From Bradyrhizobium frederickii (GTDB taxonomy: Bacteria; Pseudomonadota; Alphaproteobacteria; Rhizobiales; Xanthobacteraceae), in the NCBI RefSeq assembly GCF_004570865.1, contig NZ_SPQS01000002.1, positions 372,001 through 436,000 of the forward strand: a stretch of DNA of 64,000 nt. Direction: 5' to 3'. Made by a program: the position numbers and the translations under genes. Each line of letters begins with the position of its first letter. Positions within the stretch are counted from its first letter, which is position 1. Shown here in pieces: positions 18,579-29,300 of the stretch. The notes below the pieces were generated by a model that made no database searches, had not been told where the DNA came from, and worked only from the letters and a program-made list of their open reading frames with translations.

Positions 18579-19550
18579 TCATCGGAGTTTCGGATTGAGC
18601 GCGTCGCGCAGCCAGTCGCCGAGCAAATTGATCGACAGGATCAGGCCGGCCAGAGCCAGGCCCGGGAAGGCGACGATCCACCATTCGCCCGCGAACAGAT
18701 AATTGTTGCCGATGCGGATCAGCGTGCCGAGCGAGGGCATCGTGTCGGGCAGGCCGACGCCGAGGAAGGACAGCGTCGCCTCGGTGATGATGGCGAGCGC
18801 CAGGTTGATGGTGGCGATGACGAGGATCGGGCCCATCGTGTTGGGCAGCACGTGGCGCAGCATGATCTTCGGTGCGGGCAGGCCGATCAGCTGCGCGGCA
18901 GCCACGTAGTCCTTGTTCTTCTCGACCATCACGGAGCCGCGCACCGTTCGGGCATACCCCACCCAGAAACTCAGGCCGATCGAGATCACCAGCACCACCA
19001 GCATGCTGGTGGCATCCAGCCGGTTGCCGAAGATGGATTTGGCGATGCCGTCGACCAGCAGCGCGATCAAAATGGCAGGGAACGTGAGCTGCACGTCGGC
19101 GATCCGCATGATCACGCCGTCGACCGCGCCGCCGAAATAGCCGGCGATCAGGCCGAGCGCGATGCCGAGCGCGCCGGCGAAGATCACGCCGGCGACGCCC
19201 ACCATGAGCGAGATGCGCATGCCGTAGAGGATGGCGGAAAACACGTCGCGGCCCTGCTCGTCGGTGCCGAGCAGGAACGGGCTCTGGCCGTCGGCGGTCC
19301 AGAGCGGCGAGATGCGCGAGTTCATCAACTGGAGCTGCGCCGGATCGAACGGGTTTTGCACCGCGAGGGCGGATGCAAAGATCGCGAGCAGGAAGAACAG
19401 CACGGTAATGGCCGCCGCCACCATGGTCAGCTTGGATCGGCGGAACGAATAGAAGACGTCGCTGTCGAGCGCGCGGCTCAGCCAGCTGCGGCCGGCCTGG
19501 GCGGGCGGCGCGCTCTGCTTGTCGGGATTGGAGGCGACTGCGTCGGACAT
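18579..19550 (-). CDS. Peptide ABC transporter permease, DppC/OppC type (system 1)
   Basis: This 323-residue permease has a cytoplasmic N-terminus of about 40 residues before its first helix (LTMVAAAITVLFFLLAIFAS). The family block LLGTDEQGRDVFSAILYGMR and the EAA loop AAQLIGLPAPKIMLRHVLPN are present. I start at ATG 19550 (MSDAVASNPDK), eleven bases after the DppB-type stop; the longer open frame back to 20021 is a shadow of that gene. Confidence 0.92.
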   Translation of the reverse strand: MSDAVASNPDKQSAPPAQAGRSWLSRALDSDVFYSFRRSKLTMVAAAITVLFFLLAIFASALAVQNPFDPAQLQLMNSRISPLWTADGQSPFLLGTDEQGRDVFSAILYGMRISLMVGVAGVIFAGALGIALGLIAGYFGGAVDGVIMRIADVQLTFPAILIALLVDGIAKSIFGNRLDATSMLVVLVISIGLSFWVGYARTVRGSVMVEKNKDYVAAAQLIGLPAPKIMLRHVLPNTMGPILVIATINLALAIITEATLSFLGVGLPDTMPSLGTLIRIGNNYLFAGEWWIVAFPGLALAGLILSINLLGDWLRDALNPKLR

Positions 19551-19561
19551 GCAGGGCTGCC

Positions 19562-20542
19562 TTATGAGGCGCGGCCGACGGTCGCGCGGAGGCGCGGATC
19601 GACCACGGTGTAGAGGATGTCGACCACCAGATTGATGGTGACGAAGATCAGCGAAACCATCAGCAGGTAGGCGGCCATGATCGGGATGTCGACGTTTTGC
19701 ACGGCCTGCACGAACAAAAGTCCCATGCCCGGCCATTGGAACACGGTTTCGGTGATGATCGAAAATGCAATAACCGAGCCAAACTGAAGTCCGGCCACCG
19801 TGATCACGGGAATCAGCGTGTTCTTCAGCGCGTGGCCGAAATGGATGGCGCGGGTGGTCAATCCCCGGGCGCGAGCGAAGCGGATATAGTCGGTTCGCAG
19901 CACCTCCAGCATCTCGGCGCGCACCAGCCGCATGATCAAGGTCATCTGGAACAGGCCGAGGGTGATCGAGGGCATGATCAACGCCTTCAGTCCCGACAGC
20001 GTGAGCAGGCCCGTGCTCCACCAGCCGAGCTTGACTACCTCGCCGCGTCCGAACGAGGGCAACCAGCCGAGTGTCACGGCGAACAGATAGATCAGCAAAA
20101 TGCCGATCAGGAAAGTCGGCAACGAGATGCCGACAAGCGAAACCGCCTGGAACAGCTTGGCCAGCACGGTGTCGCGCCTGAGCGCCGAATAGACCCCCAT
20201 CAGAATCCCGAACACCATTGCAAAGACGGTGGCGCAGATCGCAAGTTCCAGCGTGGCGGGCATCCGCTCCATCAACAGCGTCGAGACCGGCTGGCGGAAC
20301 TGATAGGAGACGCCGAACTTGAACTGCGCGGCATCGGCGAAGTAGCGCACGAACTGCACCGGCACGGGATCGTCGAGGCCGAGCGATTTACGCACGATTT
20401 CGCGTTCGGCCGCCGACGTGTCGATCGAGACGATCTGGTTGACGGGGTCGCCGGCGAAACGGAACATCGAGAAGGCGATGATGCCCACGGCGAACATGAC
20501 GCCGATGGCCTGAACGGCGCGGCGAAGCGTGAAAGCGAGCAT
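19562..20542 (-). CDS. Peptide ABC transporter permease, DppB/OppB type (system 1)
   Basis: This 326-residue permease starts MLAFTLRRAVQAIGVMFAVG, with the first helix at once. The periplasmic loop LGLDDPVPVQFVRYFADAAQ and the EAA loop DYIRFARARGLTTRAIHFGH match the DppB family. ATG 20542 is chosen because it gives the usual N-terminus; a GTG at 20551 is better placed behind AAGGAT and cannot be excluded. It follows the binding-protein gene by about 105 bases. Confidence 0.91.
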   Translation of the reverse strand: MLAFTLRRAVQAIGVMFAVGIIAFSMFRFAGDPVNQIVSIDTSAAEREIVRKSLGLDDPVPVQFVRYFADAAQFKFGVSYQFRQPVSTLLMERMPATLELAICATVFAMVFGILMGVYSALRRDTVLAKLFQAVSLVGISLPTFLIGILLIYLFAVTLGWLPSFGRGEVVKLGWWSTGLLTLSGLKALIMPSITLGLFQMTLIMRLVRAEMLEVLRTDYIRFARARGLTTRAIHFGHALKNTLIPVITVAGLQFGSVIAFSIITETVFQWPGMGLLFVQAVQNVDIPIMAAYLLMVSLIFVTINLVVDILYTVVDPRLRATVGRAS

Positions 20543-20646
20543 GCCTTCCACTATCCTTGGGTGTGCGTGCGGCCGACGACTTTGTCAGCCGGAAAAAGGA
20601 AAGGTCCCGGACGCCTGATGCGCCGGGACCTCGTGTTCAACTGACG

Positions 20647-22242
20647 CTATTCCTTCTTGGTCGCCCAGTGGAACATGACCAGGTTGTCGGCGCGCTGCGG
20701 CAGGTTGACCTTTTTCGATACGCCCCAGGCCAGTGCCTGCTGATGCAGCGGAATGTAGGCCCAGTCCTTGATGCTGATGTCGTAGGCCTGCTTGATCAGC
20801 TGGTTGCGCTTGGCGGTGTCGGTCTCGACCAGCACCTTGTCGGTGATGGCGTCGAACTCCTTGTTGCAATAGCCGCCGAGATTGGCCTCGCCGCGCGAGG
20901 ACTTCGCATCGTCGCGGCAGCCCATGATGTCGTACAGCACGTTGTGCGAGTCCATCGTGCTCGGCGTCCAGCCCAAGAGGTAGAACGAGGTCTGGTAGCC
21001 GCCTTGCTTGAGCACCTTGGCGAAGTATTGCGCCTTCGGTTGCGCCAAAAGATTGATCTTGACGCCGATGCGGGCGAGCATGCCGACGACCGCCTGGCAG
21101 ATCGCGGCGTCGTTGACGTAGCGATCGTTCGGGCAATCCATCGTGACCTCGAAGCCGTCGGGATAACCCGCTTCGGTCAGGAGCTTCTTGGCGCCGTCAG
21201 GGTCGAATTTCGGTCGCGTGAACTCCTTGGACAGCACGAACAGTTCCGGCGCGATCATCAGAGCCGACGGCGTCGACAGCCCGCGCATCACGCGCGTCTT
21301 GATCAACTCGATGTCGATCGCCTTGTAGAAGGCTTCGCGAACTCGGGCGTCCTTGAACGGATTCTTGCCTTTGATGTTGGAGTAGAGCAGCTCATCGCGC
21401 GTCTGGTCGAAGCCGATGAAGATGGTGCGCAGCTCCGGCCCCTTCAGCACCTGGGCGTTCGGGCTGGAATCGACGCGGGAGATGTCCTGGATCGGCACAG
21501 GCTCGATGACGTCGACTTCGCCGGAGAGCAGTGCGGCGACGCGGGTGGCGTCGGAGGAAATCGGGGTGAAGACGATCTCCTTCAGGTTACCTTCCATCTT
21601 GCCCCAGTAATTGGGATTGGCCTTGAACACCGTCTTCACGCCGGGCTGATGGCTCTCGATGATGAAGGGGCCGGTGCCGTTCTCGTTGAGCGAGGCGTAG
21701 CTCGGCGTGGTCGCCGCCACCGGCGTCGGATCGACGACGTTGTTCTCCTCGGCCCACTTCTTGTTCATGATGTACCAGACATCCCACGAATTGTGCAGGA
21801 TGGGATTGGGCGAAGGCAGAACGAAGTCCACGGTGTAGTCGTCGACCTTGACGACCTTGACGTCGGGCGCGAGGCGGGTCTGCATGTTGGACCCCTTCTT
21901 GCGGACACGATCGGCGGAGAACACGACGTCGTCGGCGGTGAAGGGATTGCCGTTGTGGAATTTCACGCCCTTGCGCAAATGGAAGCGCCAGCGGGTCGGC
22001 TCGGGAGTTTCCCAGCTCTCTGCCAGCGCCGGAATGACCTTGAGGTCCTTGTCGCGCGCGGTGAGGCCTTGGTAGACGTGACCGAGATGTGCGTGGGTCG
22101 TGCTCTCGTTGAGCGTGTAGGGATCAAGGGACTTCAGGTCACCCTGGTTGGCATAACGGAGCGTCTGGCTCGATGCCGGCGTGACCGCCAACGCAAGCGT
22201 ACCGGCGAGCGTCGCCGCAAACAGACTTCGACCTAGTGACAT
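20647..22242 (-). CDS. Peptide ABC transporter substrate-binding protein (system 1)
   Basis: This 531-residue periplasmic binding protein of the SBP_bac_5 family has a signal peptide (about 1-26, TPASSQ-TL). It shows YANQGDLKSLDPYTLNEST, the family block HLRKGVKFHNGNPFTADDVV and VREAFYKAIDIELIKTRVM. I start at ATG 22242, preceded by GAGAGGG; the open frame back to 22626 lacks coding character. It is the first gene of the minus-strand block, so the operon promoter should lie in 22243-22400. Four Cys in the C-terminal half may form disulfides. Confidence 0.92.
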   Translation of the reverse strand: MSLGRSLFAATLAGTLALAVTPASSQTLRYANQGDLKSLDPYTLNESTTHAHLGHVYQGLTARDKDLKVIPALAESWETPEPTRWRFHLRKGVKFHNGNPFTADDVVFSADRVRKKGSNMQTRLAPDVKVVKVDDYTVDFVLPSPNPILHNSWDVWYIMNKKWAEENNVVDPTPVAATTPSYASLNENGTGPFIIESHQPGVKTVFKANPNYWGKMEGNLKEIVFTPISSDATRVAALLSGEVDVIEPVPIQDISRVDSSPNAQVLKGPELRTIFIGFDQTRDELLYSNIKGKNPFKDARVREAFYKAIDIELIKTRVMRGLSTPSALMIAPELFVLSKEFTRPKFDPDGAKKLLTEAGYPDGFEVTMDCPNDRYVNDAAICQAVVGMLARIGVKINLLAQPKAQYFAKVLKQGGYQTSFYLLGWTPSTMDSHNVLYDIMGCRDDAKSSRGEANLGGYCNKEFDAITDKVLVETDTAKRNQLIKQAYDISIKDWAYIPLHQQALAWGVSKKVNLPQRADNLVMFHWATKKE

Positions 22243-22545
22243 TCTTGACCCTCTCCACTGCCATGCCGATGATTTTTGATTGTTCGGCGGGGCTGATTGA
22301 TCCATGTTGCCCAGAGTTCTCGACCGGTGCAAGCGCCATTCCAGCAAGGAACGCGCCAAGTTGCGCCGCTGTGCAGCAATGCAGACCATGCCGCCCGGCA
22401 TGGGAGATCGCCCCTTTCGACTTTGGTTGACCATATCGGCGGGTTGCGGGACGGGGCACGCCGCGCCGGCATCAGGTCGCTTGCGTCGCACCACAACTCG
22501 CGGCGATACTCCGGCAGGCCGCTCGAATCTCAATCTGGAGGGGAC
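22243..22545. promoter_or_regulatory. Divergent intergenic region between the peptide operon and the lipid genes
   Basis: This 303-base gap must hold the promoter for the minus-strand peptide block and one for the plus-strand DUF6489 gene. I could not pick convincing -35/-10 pairs. The only clear structure is an inverted repeat at 22386-22403 (CCATGCC, loop GCCC, GGCATGG), which could be an operator or a hairpin. CTGGAGGGG just before 22546 is the ribosome binding site of the next gene. Confidence 0.45.
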
Positions 22546-22803
22546 ATGAAGGTAAACATCGAAATCGACTGCACCCCCCTCGAGGCCCGCCAGTTCTTCG
22601 GTCTGCCCGACGTAGGGCCGATGCAAACGGCAGTGATGGATAAGCTGCAGCAGCAGGTGCTCAGCAACATCGAGAAGGTCTCGCCGGAGTCGCTGATCCA
22701 GAGCTGGTTCACGTTCGATCCGAAGATCGCCGAGCGGTTTCAGGATATGTTCGTCACGATGGCCGGCCTTGGCGGCACGCGTAGCAGCGACAAGAAAAAA
22801 TAG
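22546..22803 (+). CDS. DUF6489 family small protein
   Basis: This 85-residue protein is acidic in the middle with a basic tail (SSDKKK). The opening MKVNIEIDCTPLEARQFFGL followed by DVGPMQTAVMDKLQQQV marks the family, which recurs in alphaproteobacteria; its role is unknown. A strong GGAGGGG lies six bases before the ATG. The stop shares its last G with the GTG of the next gene (TAGTG), so the two are translationally coupled. It may assist the downstream hydrolase or bind the storage-granule surface; both are guesses from context. Confidence 0.85.
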   Translation: MKVNIEIDCTPLEARQFFGLPDVGPMQTAVMDKLQQQVLSNIEKVSPESLIQSWFTFDPKIAERFQDMFVTMAGLGGTRSSDKKK

Positions 22804-23603
22804 TGTCGCCCGGACAGGAGGGGGCGCCGGAGAGAGGCCGGCTTCGTCCGCCGGGTCTCGGCCTGTTGCTCGCCGAAGCCCGTGGCCTGTTCGAACTCAA
22901 TGCAAGCCTCTTGCTGTCGCCGCTCCTGATGCGGGCGCCGAGGGGCGACCGCCATCCGGTGCTGGCGCTGCCGGGCTTTCTCGCCAGCGACCTCTCGATG
23001 GCGCCGATGCGGCGCTATCTCAGCGAGCTCGGCTATGAAGCACATGCCTGGCGGATGGGCCGCAATCTCGGCGGCCTCGGGCGGATGCGGGACGCGTTGC
23101 GCGCCCGGCTTGCCGAGATTCATGCCGCGAGCGGGCGCAAGGTCAGCCTGGTCGGATGGAGTCTCGGCGGCGTCTATGCCCGCGATCTTTCGCTTTGGGC
23201 GCCCGATATGGTTCGCTACGTCATCACGCTCGGCAGCCCTTTCGCCAATGACGTGCGGGCGACCAACGCCACGCGGCTCTACGAGGCGCTGTCGGGCGAG
23301 CGGGTCGAGGATTTTGCCGAAGCGCGCGAGGCGATCGCCGGCGATCTGCCGGTGCCGACAACCTCGATCTATTCGCGGGCCGACGGTGTGGTTAACTGGC
23401 GGACCTGCTTGTTGCGTCCCTCCGACCGCGCCGAGAATATTGAAGTGCTCCTGGCGAGCCATATCGGGCTCGGGGTGAACCCGGCGGCGCTGTGGGCGGT
23501 GGCCGACCGTCTGGCCCAACCGGAGGGGGAATTTTCCCCATTCGACCGGGCAGGGCCGTTTGCCATTGCATATCCCCCGCCGGAACAGGCAATATCGGCC
23601 TGA
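22803..23603 (+). CDS. Alpha/beta hydrolase (esterase/lipase-like)
   Basis: This 266-residue hydrolase has nucleophile Ser in LVGWSLGGVYARDLS, an oxyanion-hole strand (VLALPGFLASDLSM) and a probable catalytic His in LASHIGLGVNP. The family usually cleaves esters. There is no signal peptide. It is paralogous to the hydrolase at 35759-36529 over most of its length (shared ITLGSPFA, TTxIxSRxDGV, AVADRLAQ.EG..PFDR). It starts at GTG 22803, coupled to DUF6489, and sits just before a wax ester synthase/DGAT gene, so an acyl-ester substrate is plausible. Confidence 0.85.
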   Translation: MSPGQEGAPERGRLRPPGLGLLLAEARGLFELNASLLLSPLLMRAPRGDRHPVLALPGFLASDLSMAPMRRYLSELGYEAHAWRMGRNLGGLGRMRDALRARLAEIHAASGRKVSLVGWSLGGVYARDLSLWAPDMVRYVITLGSPFANDVRATNATRLYEALSGERVEDFAEAREAIAGDLPVPTTSIYSRADGVVNWRTCLLRPSDRAENIEVLLASHIGLGVNPAALWAVADRLAQPEGEFSPFDRAGPFAIAYPPPEQAISA

Positions 23604-23650
23604 CGAGAAGCGCCGGCTAAGGCGCCCGTCAATCTCTGCGGGAGGGAACT

Positions 23651-25198
23651 ATGGCTGACGGTAAGAAGCTGTCGTCGCTGGACGCGTCGTTTCTCTATCT
23701 GGAAACGCCGGAAATGCCGATGCATGTCGGAAGCATGGCGATCTTTCGCCTGCCCGACGACTACAAGGGCGACTTCTTCGAAGACTTCAAGGCGATGATC
23801 GTCTCGCGGCTGCACATCGCGCCGATCCTGAAGGCGCGGCTGGAGAAGGCGCCGCTCGACATCGACCATCCCTCCTGGGTCGAGGACGATCAGTTCGACA
23901 TCGATCGTCACATCTTCCGGGCCAGCCTGCCGCAGCCGCGCGACCGCGCCACGCTGGAGCGCATCGTCGGCTGGGCCCATGCCAAGCTCCTGAACCGCGC
24001 CCGGCCGCTCTGGGAGTTCTACGTGTTCGAGGGCATGAAGGACAACGAGGTCGGGCTCTATTCCAAGATGCACCATGCCGCGATCGACGGCGGCGCCGGC
24101 GCGGCGCTGACCAGCATGATCTACGATATCTCGCCGATCCCGCGGAAGATCGAGCCGCCGGCGGCGGGATCCAAACCCGGCCAGGAGCCGCGCGACATCG
24201 CCGCCAACCTGCTGGATTCCTATCAGCAATTGTTCAGCCAGTCGCTCGACGCCTCGGCGGCGAAGAAGCTGCAATTGCCGCGCACCGGCAAGAGCGATAT
24301 CGGCTCGATCCTGTTCGACAACGCGATGTACCAGATCGAGAGCGCAGTGCGCTTTGCCGGCAACATTCCGACCGTGCTCAAGAGCGTGTCCGACGTGCTC
24401 GCCAAGGTCGCCGATCCCAGATCGCGCGAGAGCCTCGTCAGCATGGTGTCGCCGCCGACCATGCTCAACAAGAGCATCTCCTCGGAGCGCAGCTTTGCCG
24501 GCGTGTCGATCCCGCTGTCGCGGGCGAAGGCGCTGGCCAAGCAGGCCGGCGGCAAGCTCAACGACGTCGTGCTGGCGCTCGCCTCGGGCGTGGTCCGCCG
24601 CTATCTCCTGCAATATGGCACGCTGCCGGCGAAATCGCTGACGGCGGCGGTGCCGATCTCGCTGCGCGAGGAGGGCAACACCGAGGCCAACAACCAGGTG
24701 TTCGGCATGATCTGCGCGATCGCGACCAACGTCGACGATCCCAAGGCGCGGCTCGAGGCCATCATCGCGCAATCGACCAAATCCAAGGAGATGTCGCATC
24801 CCCTGCGCGCGCTGATGCCGCAGGTCTCCAACATCTCGATGCTGGGCGCGCCGATCATGGTGCAGATCCTGGCCTTGCTCTACAGCCGCTCGAACCTCTC
24901 GGACGTGCTGCCGCCGGCCGCCAACATCACGGTGTCGAACGTGCCGGGACCGCGGCAGACGCTCTATGCCGCGGGCGCCGAGCTGCTGCACATCTTCCCG
25001 GTGTCGATCTCGACGCACGGGCAGGCGCTCAACATCACCGTGCAGAGCTACCGCGACCAGCTCGATTTCGGCTTCATCGTCGGCGCCAACATCGTTCCGC
25101 ATGTGCAGGTGATGTGCGACATGCTGCCGGAGGAATTCGCCGCACTGGAAGCGGCCTACGCGCCTCCGGCGGCGGACATCAAGGGCGCTGCCGAGTAG
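23651..25198 (+). CDS. Wax ester synthase / diacylglycerol O-acyltransferase (WS/DGAT)
   Basis: This 515-residue acyltransferase uses acyl-CoA to esterify fatty alcohols or diacylglycerol. It opens with LSSLDASFLYLETPEMPMHV, the usual family start. The catalytic HHxxxDG motif is intact (His141-His142, Asp146 in MHHAAIDGGAG). The C-terminal WES domain includes NITVSNVPGPRQTLYAAGA. GGGAGGG precedes ATG 23651. It follows the hydrolase by 47 bases and precedes an epoxide hydrolase gene by 10. Location with PHA genes suggests neutral-lipid storage or membrane ester metabolism in this strain. Confidence 0.92.
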   Translation: MADGKKLSSLDASFLYLETPEMPMHVGSMAIFRLPDDYKGDFFEDFKAMIVSRLHIAPILKARLEKAPLDIDHPSWVEDDQFDIDRHIFRASLPQPRDRATLERIVGWAHAKLLNRARPLWEFYVFEGMKDNEVGLYSKMHHAAIDGGAGAALTSMIYDISPIPRKIEPPAAGSKPGQEPRDIAANLLDSYQQLFSQSLDASAAKKLQLPRTGKSDIGSILFDNAMYQIESAVRFAGNIPTVLKSVSDVLAKVADPRSRESLVSMVSPPTMLNKSISSERSFAGVSIPLSRAKALAKQAGGKLNDVVLALASGVVRRYLLQYGTLPAKSLTAAVPISLREEGNTEANNQVFGMICAIATNVDDPKARLEAIIAQSTKSKEMSHPLRALMPQVSNISMLGAPIMVQILALLYSRSNLSDVLPPAANITVSNVPGPRQTLYAAGAELLHIFPVSISTHGQALNITVQSYRDQLDFGFIVGANIVPHVQVMCDMLPEEFAALEAAYAPPAADIKGAAE

Positions 25199-25208
25199 GA
25201 ATGTTGCA

Positions 25209-26204
25209 ATGATCGAAATGCCGCCGCTCAAGTTCGTGACGACGAACGGAATCCGCATGGGCTATTACGAGGCTGGCCCGGCCGACGACAAGCCGCCGAT
25301 GGTGCTGTGCCACGGCTGGCCCGAGCTCGCCTTTTCCTGGCGCCATCAGATCAAGGCGCTGAGTGAGGCCGGCATCCGGGTGATCGCCCCGGACCAGCGC
25401 GGCTATGGCGCGACCGACCGGCCCGAGCCGGTCGAGGATTACGACATGGAGCATCTGACCGACGATCTCGTCGGTCTGCTCGATCATCTCGGCATCGACA
25501 AGGCGATCTTCGTCGGTCACGATTGGGGCGGCTTCGTCGTCTGGCAGATGCCTTTGCGGCACCCTTCGCGCGTCGCCGGTGTGGTCGGGGTCAACACCCC
25601 GCATTGGGACCGCGCGCCGATCGATCCCATCGCGCTGTTTCGCCAGCGCTTCGGCGATCAGATGTATATCGTCCAGTTCCAGGATCCCGCACGCGAGCCG
25701 GACAGGATCTTCGGCAGCCGGGTCGAGGAGACCTTCGACGCCTTCATGCGCAAGCCGGCCGCGCGCCCTCCGGGTGCGCCCGAGGAACAGCCGATTGCCG
25801 GTATTGGTGCTTCGCCCCGCATCAACCTGGCGTTCCCGCAGATGATCGCGAATTACGACGCCAGACATGATCCGCGCACGCCGATCCTGTCGGCCGAGGA
25901 GAAGAAGGTGTTCGTCGACACCTTCACGAAGACCGGCTTCACCGGCGGCATCAACTGGTATCGCAACTTCACCCGCAATTGGCAGCGGGCGATGGGACTG
26001 GATCATCACATCCACGTGCCGTCATTGATGATCATGGCCGAGAACGACGCGGTGCTGCCGCCGTCAGCGGCGGACGGCATGGAAAAGCTGATCGGCGATC
26101 TCGAGAAGTACCTGGTGAAGGACAGCGGCCATTGGACGCAGCAGGAGAAGCCGGAGGAGGTCAGCGCCAAGCTGATCGAATGGCGTAGAAGGCGGTTTGG
26201 TTAG
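25209..26204 (+). CDS. Soluble epoxide hydrolase, alpha/beta fold
   Basis: This 331-residue protein has oxyanion motif HGWPELAFSWRHQI and nucleophile Asp in FVGHDWGGFVVWQ, the residue that separates epoxide hydrolases from Ser esterases. A ring-opening Tyr candidate lies in GINWYRNF and a catalytic His in DSGHWTQQEKPEEV. It converts epoxides to diols in the cytoplasm. The neighbouring P450-reductase could supply fatty-acid epoxides, so a two-step route is possible. It starts ten bases after the acyltransferase stop and ends before a palindromic repeat. Confidence 0.88.
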   Translation: MIEMPPLKFVTTNGIRMGYYEAGPADDKPPMVLCHGWPELAFSWRHQIKALSEAGIRVIAPDQRGYGATDRPEPVEDYDMEHLTDDLVGLLDHLGIDKAIFVGHDWGGFVVWQMPLRHPSRVAGVVGVNTPHWDRAPIDPIALFRQRFGDQMYIVQFQDPAREPDRIFGSRVEETFDAFMRKPAARPPGAPEEQPIAGIGASPRINLAFPQMIANYDARHDPRTPILSAEEKKVFVDTFTKTGFTGGINWYRNFTRNWQRAMGLDHHIHVPSLMIMAENDAVLPPSAADGMEKLIGDLEKYLVKDSGHWTQQEKPEEVSAKLIEWRRRRFG

Positions 26205-26209
26205 CGCTC

Positions 26210-26296
26210 GTCATCGCGAGCGAAGCGAAGCAATCCAGAAATGTATTCGCGGAAGGCAGTCTGATTGCCTCGTCGCTTCGCTCCTCGCAATGATGG
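26210..26296. repeat. Intergenic palindromic repeat, family B copy 1
   Basis: GTCATCGCGAGCGAAGCGAA, CAATCCAG and CTTCGCTCCTCGCAATGATGG form the two arms of a long imperfect hairpin. The same words make a perfect hairpin at 57995-58077. It lies between the epoxide hydrolase and the P450 fusion on the same strand. Confidence 0.75.
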
Positions 26297-26330
26297 CGGT
26301 GAATATCGAGGCAGGGGGAAGCGTAGTTAA

Positions 26331-29300
26331 ATGTCATCCACGAACCGTCTGGACCCGATCCCGCATCCGCCGACCAAGCCCGTGGTCGGCAACATGCTGT
26401 CGCTGGATTCGGCTGCACCCGTGCAGCACCTGACACGGCTCGCCAAGGAGCTCGGTCCGATCTTCTGGCTCGATATGATGGGCTCGCCGATCGTGGTCGT
26501 CTCCGGCCACGATCTCGTCGACGAGCTCTCCGATGAGAAGCGCTTCGACAAGACGGTGCGCGGCGCGCTGCGGCGCGTGCGCGCGGTCGGCGGCGATGGC
26601 CTGTTCACGGCCGATACCAAGGAGCCGAACTGGAGCAAGGCGCACAACATCCTGCTTCAGCCGTTCGGCAACCGCGCCATGCAGTCCTATCACGGCAGCA
26701 TGGTCGATATCGCCGAGCAGCTGGTCCAGAAATGGGAGCGGCTCAACGCCGACGACGAGATCGACGTCGTGCACGACATGACCGCGCTGACGCTGGACAC
26801 GATCGGCCTGTGCGGCTTCGACTATCGCTTCAATTCGTTCTATCGGCGCGACTACCATCCCTTCGTCGAGTCGCTGGTGCGCTCGCTCGAAACCATCATG
26901 ATGACGCGCGGCTTGCCGTTCGAGCAGCTCTGGATGCAGAAGCGGCGCAAGACGCTGGCCGAAGACGTCGCCTTCATGAACAAGATGGTCGACCAGATCA
27001 TTGCCGAACGGCGCAAGAGCGCAGAGGCCATCGACGACAAGAAGGACATGCTCGCCGCGATGATGACCGGCGTCGACAGGGCGACCGGCGAGCAGCTCGA
27101 CGACGTCAACATCCGCTACCAGATCAACACGTTTCTCATTGCGGGCCACGAGACCACCAGCGGCCTGTTGTCGTACACGCTCTATGCGCTGCTCAAGCAC
27201 CCGGACATCCTCAAGAAGGCCTATGACGAGGTCGATCGCGTCTTCGGCCCCGACGTCAATGCGAAGCCGACCTATCAGCAGGTGACGCAGCTCACCTACA
27301 TCACGCAGATCCTGAAGGAGGCGCTGCGGCTGTGGCCGCCGGCGCCGGCCTATGGCATCTCGCCGCTGAACGACGAGACGATCGGCGGCAGATACAAGCT
27401 TCGGAAGGGCACGTTCACCACGATCCTGGTGACCGCCCTGCATCGCGATCCCTCCGTCTGGGGTCCGAATCCCGATGCCTTTGATCCCGAGAATTTCAGC
27501 CGTGAGGCGGAAGCGAAGCGGCCGATCAATGCCTGGAAGCCGTTCGGTAACGGCCAGCGCGCCTGCATCGGCCGCGGCTTCGCCATGCACGAGGCCGCGC
27601 TTGCGCTCGGCATGATCCTGCAGCGCTTCAAGCTGATCGATCACCAGCGCTACCAGATGCATCTGAAGGAGACACTGACGATCAAGCCGGAGGGCTTCAA
27701 GATCAAGGTGCGTCCGCGCGCCGATCGCGAGCGCGGTGCCTATGGCGGACCGATTGCGGCCGCCGGTTCGGCGCCGAAGGCCCCGCGCCGGCCGACGGCC
27801 CGGCCCGGCCACAACACGCCGATGCTGGTGCTCTATGGCTCCAATCTCGGCACCGCCGAGGAGCTCGCGACGCGCATGGCCGACCTTGCGGAGATCAACG
27901 GCTTTGCCGTGCATCTCGGCCCGCTCGACGACTACGTCGGCAAGCTGCCGCAGGAGGGCGGCGTGCTGATCATCTGCGCATCCTACAACGGCGCGCCGCC
28001 CGACAATGCGACGCAGTTCGTCAAATGGCTTGGCGGCGATTTGCCGAAGGAGGCCTTCGCCGGCGTGCGCTACGCCGTGTTCGGTTGCGGCAACAGCGAC
28101 TGGGCCGCGACCTATCAATCGGTGCCTCGACTGATCGACGAGCAATTGTCGAAGCATGGCGCCCGTGCGGTCTATCCGCGCGGCGAAGGCGATGCGCGCA
28201 GCGATCTCGATGGCCAGTTCCAGAAATGGTTCCCCGCCGCCGCCCAGGTCGCGACCAAGGAATTCGGCATCGACTGGAATTTCACCCGCACCGCGGAGGA
28301 CGATCCGCTCTATGCGATCGAGCCGGTCGCGGTCACGGCCGTCAACACCATCGTTGCCCAGGGCGGCGCGGTGGCGATGAAGGTGCTCGCCAACGACGAG
28401 CTTCAGAACAAGAGCGGGCCCGATCCATCCGAGCGCTCGACGCGCCACATCGAGGTGCAGCTGAGGGCCAACGTCAGTTACCGGGTCGGCGATCACCTCA
28501 GTGTCGTCCCGCGCAATGATCCGACGCTGGTGGATTCGGTGGCCCGTCGCTTCGGTTTCCTTCCGGCCGACCAGATCAGGCTGCAGGTTGCCGAGGGGCG
28601 CCGCGCGCAATTGCCGGTCGGCGAGGCCGTGTCGGTCGGCCGCCTGCTCAGCGAGTTCGTCGAGCTGCAGCAGGTCGCAACCCGCAAGCAGATCCAGATC
28701 ATGGCGGAGCACACGCGATGCCCGGTCACCAAGCCGAAGCTGCTGGCCTTTGTCGGCGAGGAGACCGAGCCGGTCGAGCGTTACCGCGTCGAGATTCTCG
28801 CCAAGCGCAAATCGGTGTTCGACCTGCTGCTCGAATATCCGGCCTGCGAATTGCCGTTCCACGTCTATCTGGAGATGCTCTCGCTGCTGGCGCCGCGCTA
28901 TTATTCGATCTCGTCCTCGCCGTCGGTCGATCCCGCGCGTTGCAGCATCACGGTCGGCGTGGTCGAAGGGCCGGCCGCCTCCGGGCGCGGGGTCTACAAG
29001 GGCATCTGCTCGAACTATCTCGCCAATCGCCGCGTCGGCGACGTCGTCTACGCCACCGTGCGTGAAACCAAGGCCGGCTTCCGGCTTCCCGAGGATCCGT
29101 CGGTGCCGATCATCATGATCGGCCCGGGCACGGGCCTCGCGCCGTTCCGCGGCTTCCTCCAGGAGCGCGCCGCGCGCAAGGCCAAGGGCGCGACGCTTGG
29201 GCCATCCATGCTGTTCTTCGGCTGCCGCCATCCCGACCAGGATTTTCTCTACGCCGACGAGCTGAAGGCGCTAGCCGCCAGCGGCATCACCGAGCTGTTC

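Noticed and set aside
20557..22236. 559-residue plus-strand open frame
   Set aside because: Antisense to the system 1 binding protein, which has a signal peptide and family motifs.
26334..29231. 965-residue minus-strand open frame
   Set aside because: It is antisense to the P450-reductase fusion, whose domains are unmistakable; composition is that of a shadow frame.
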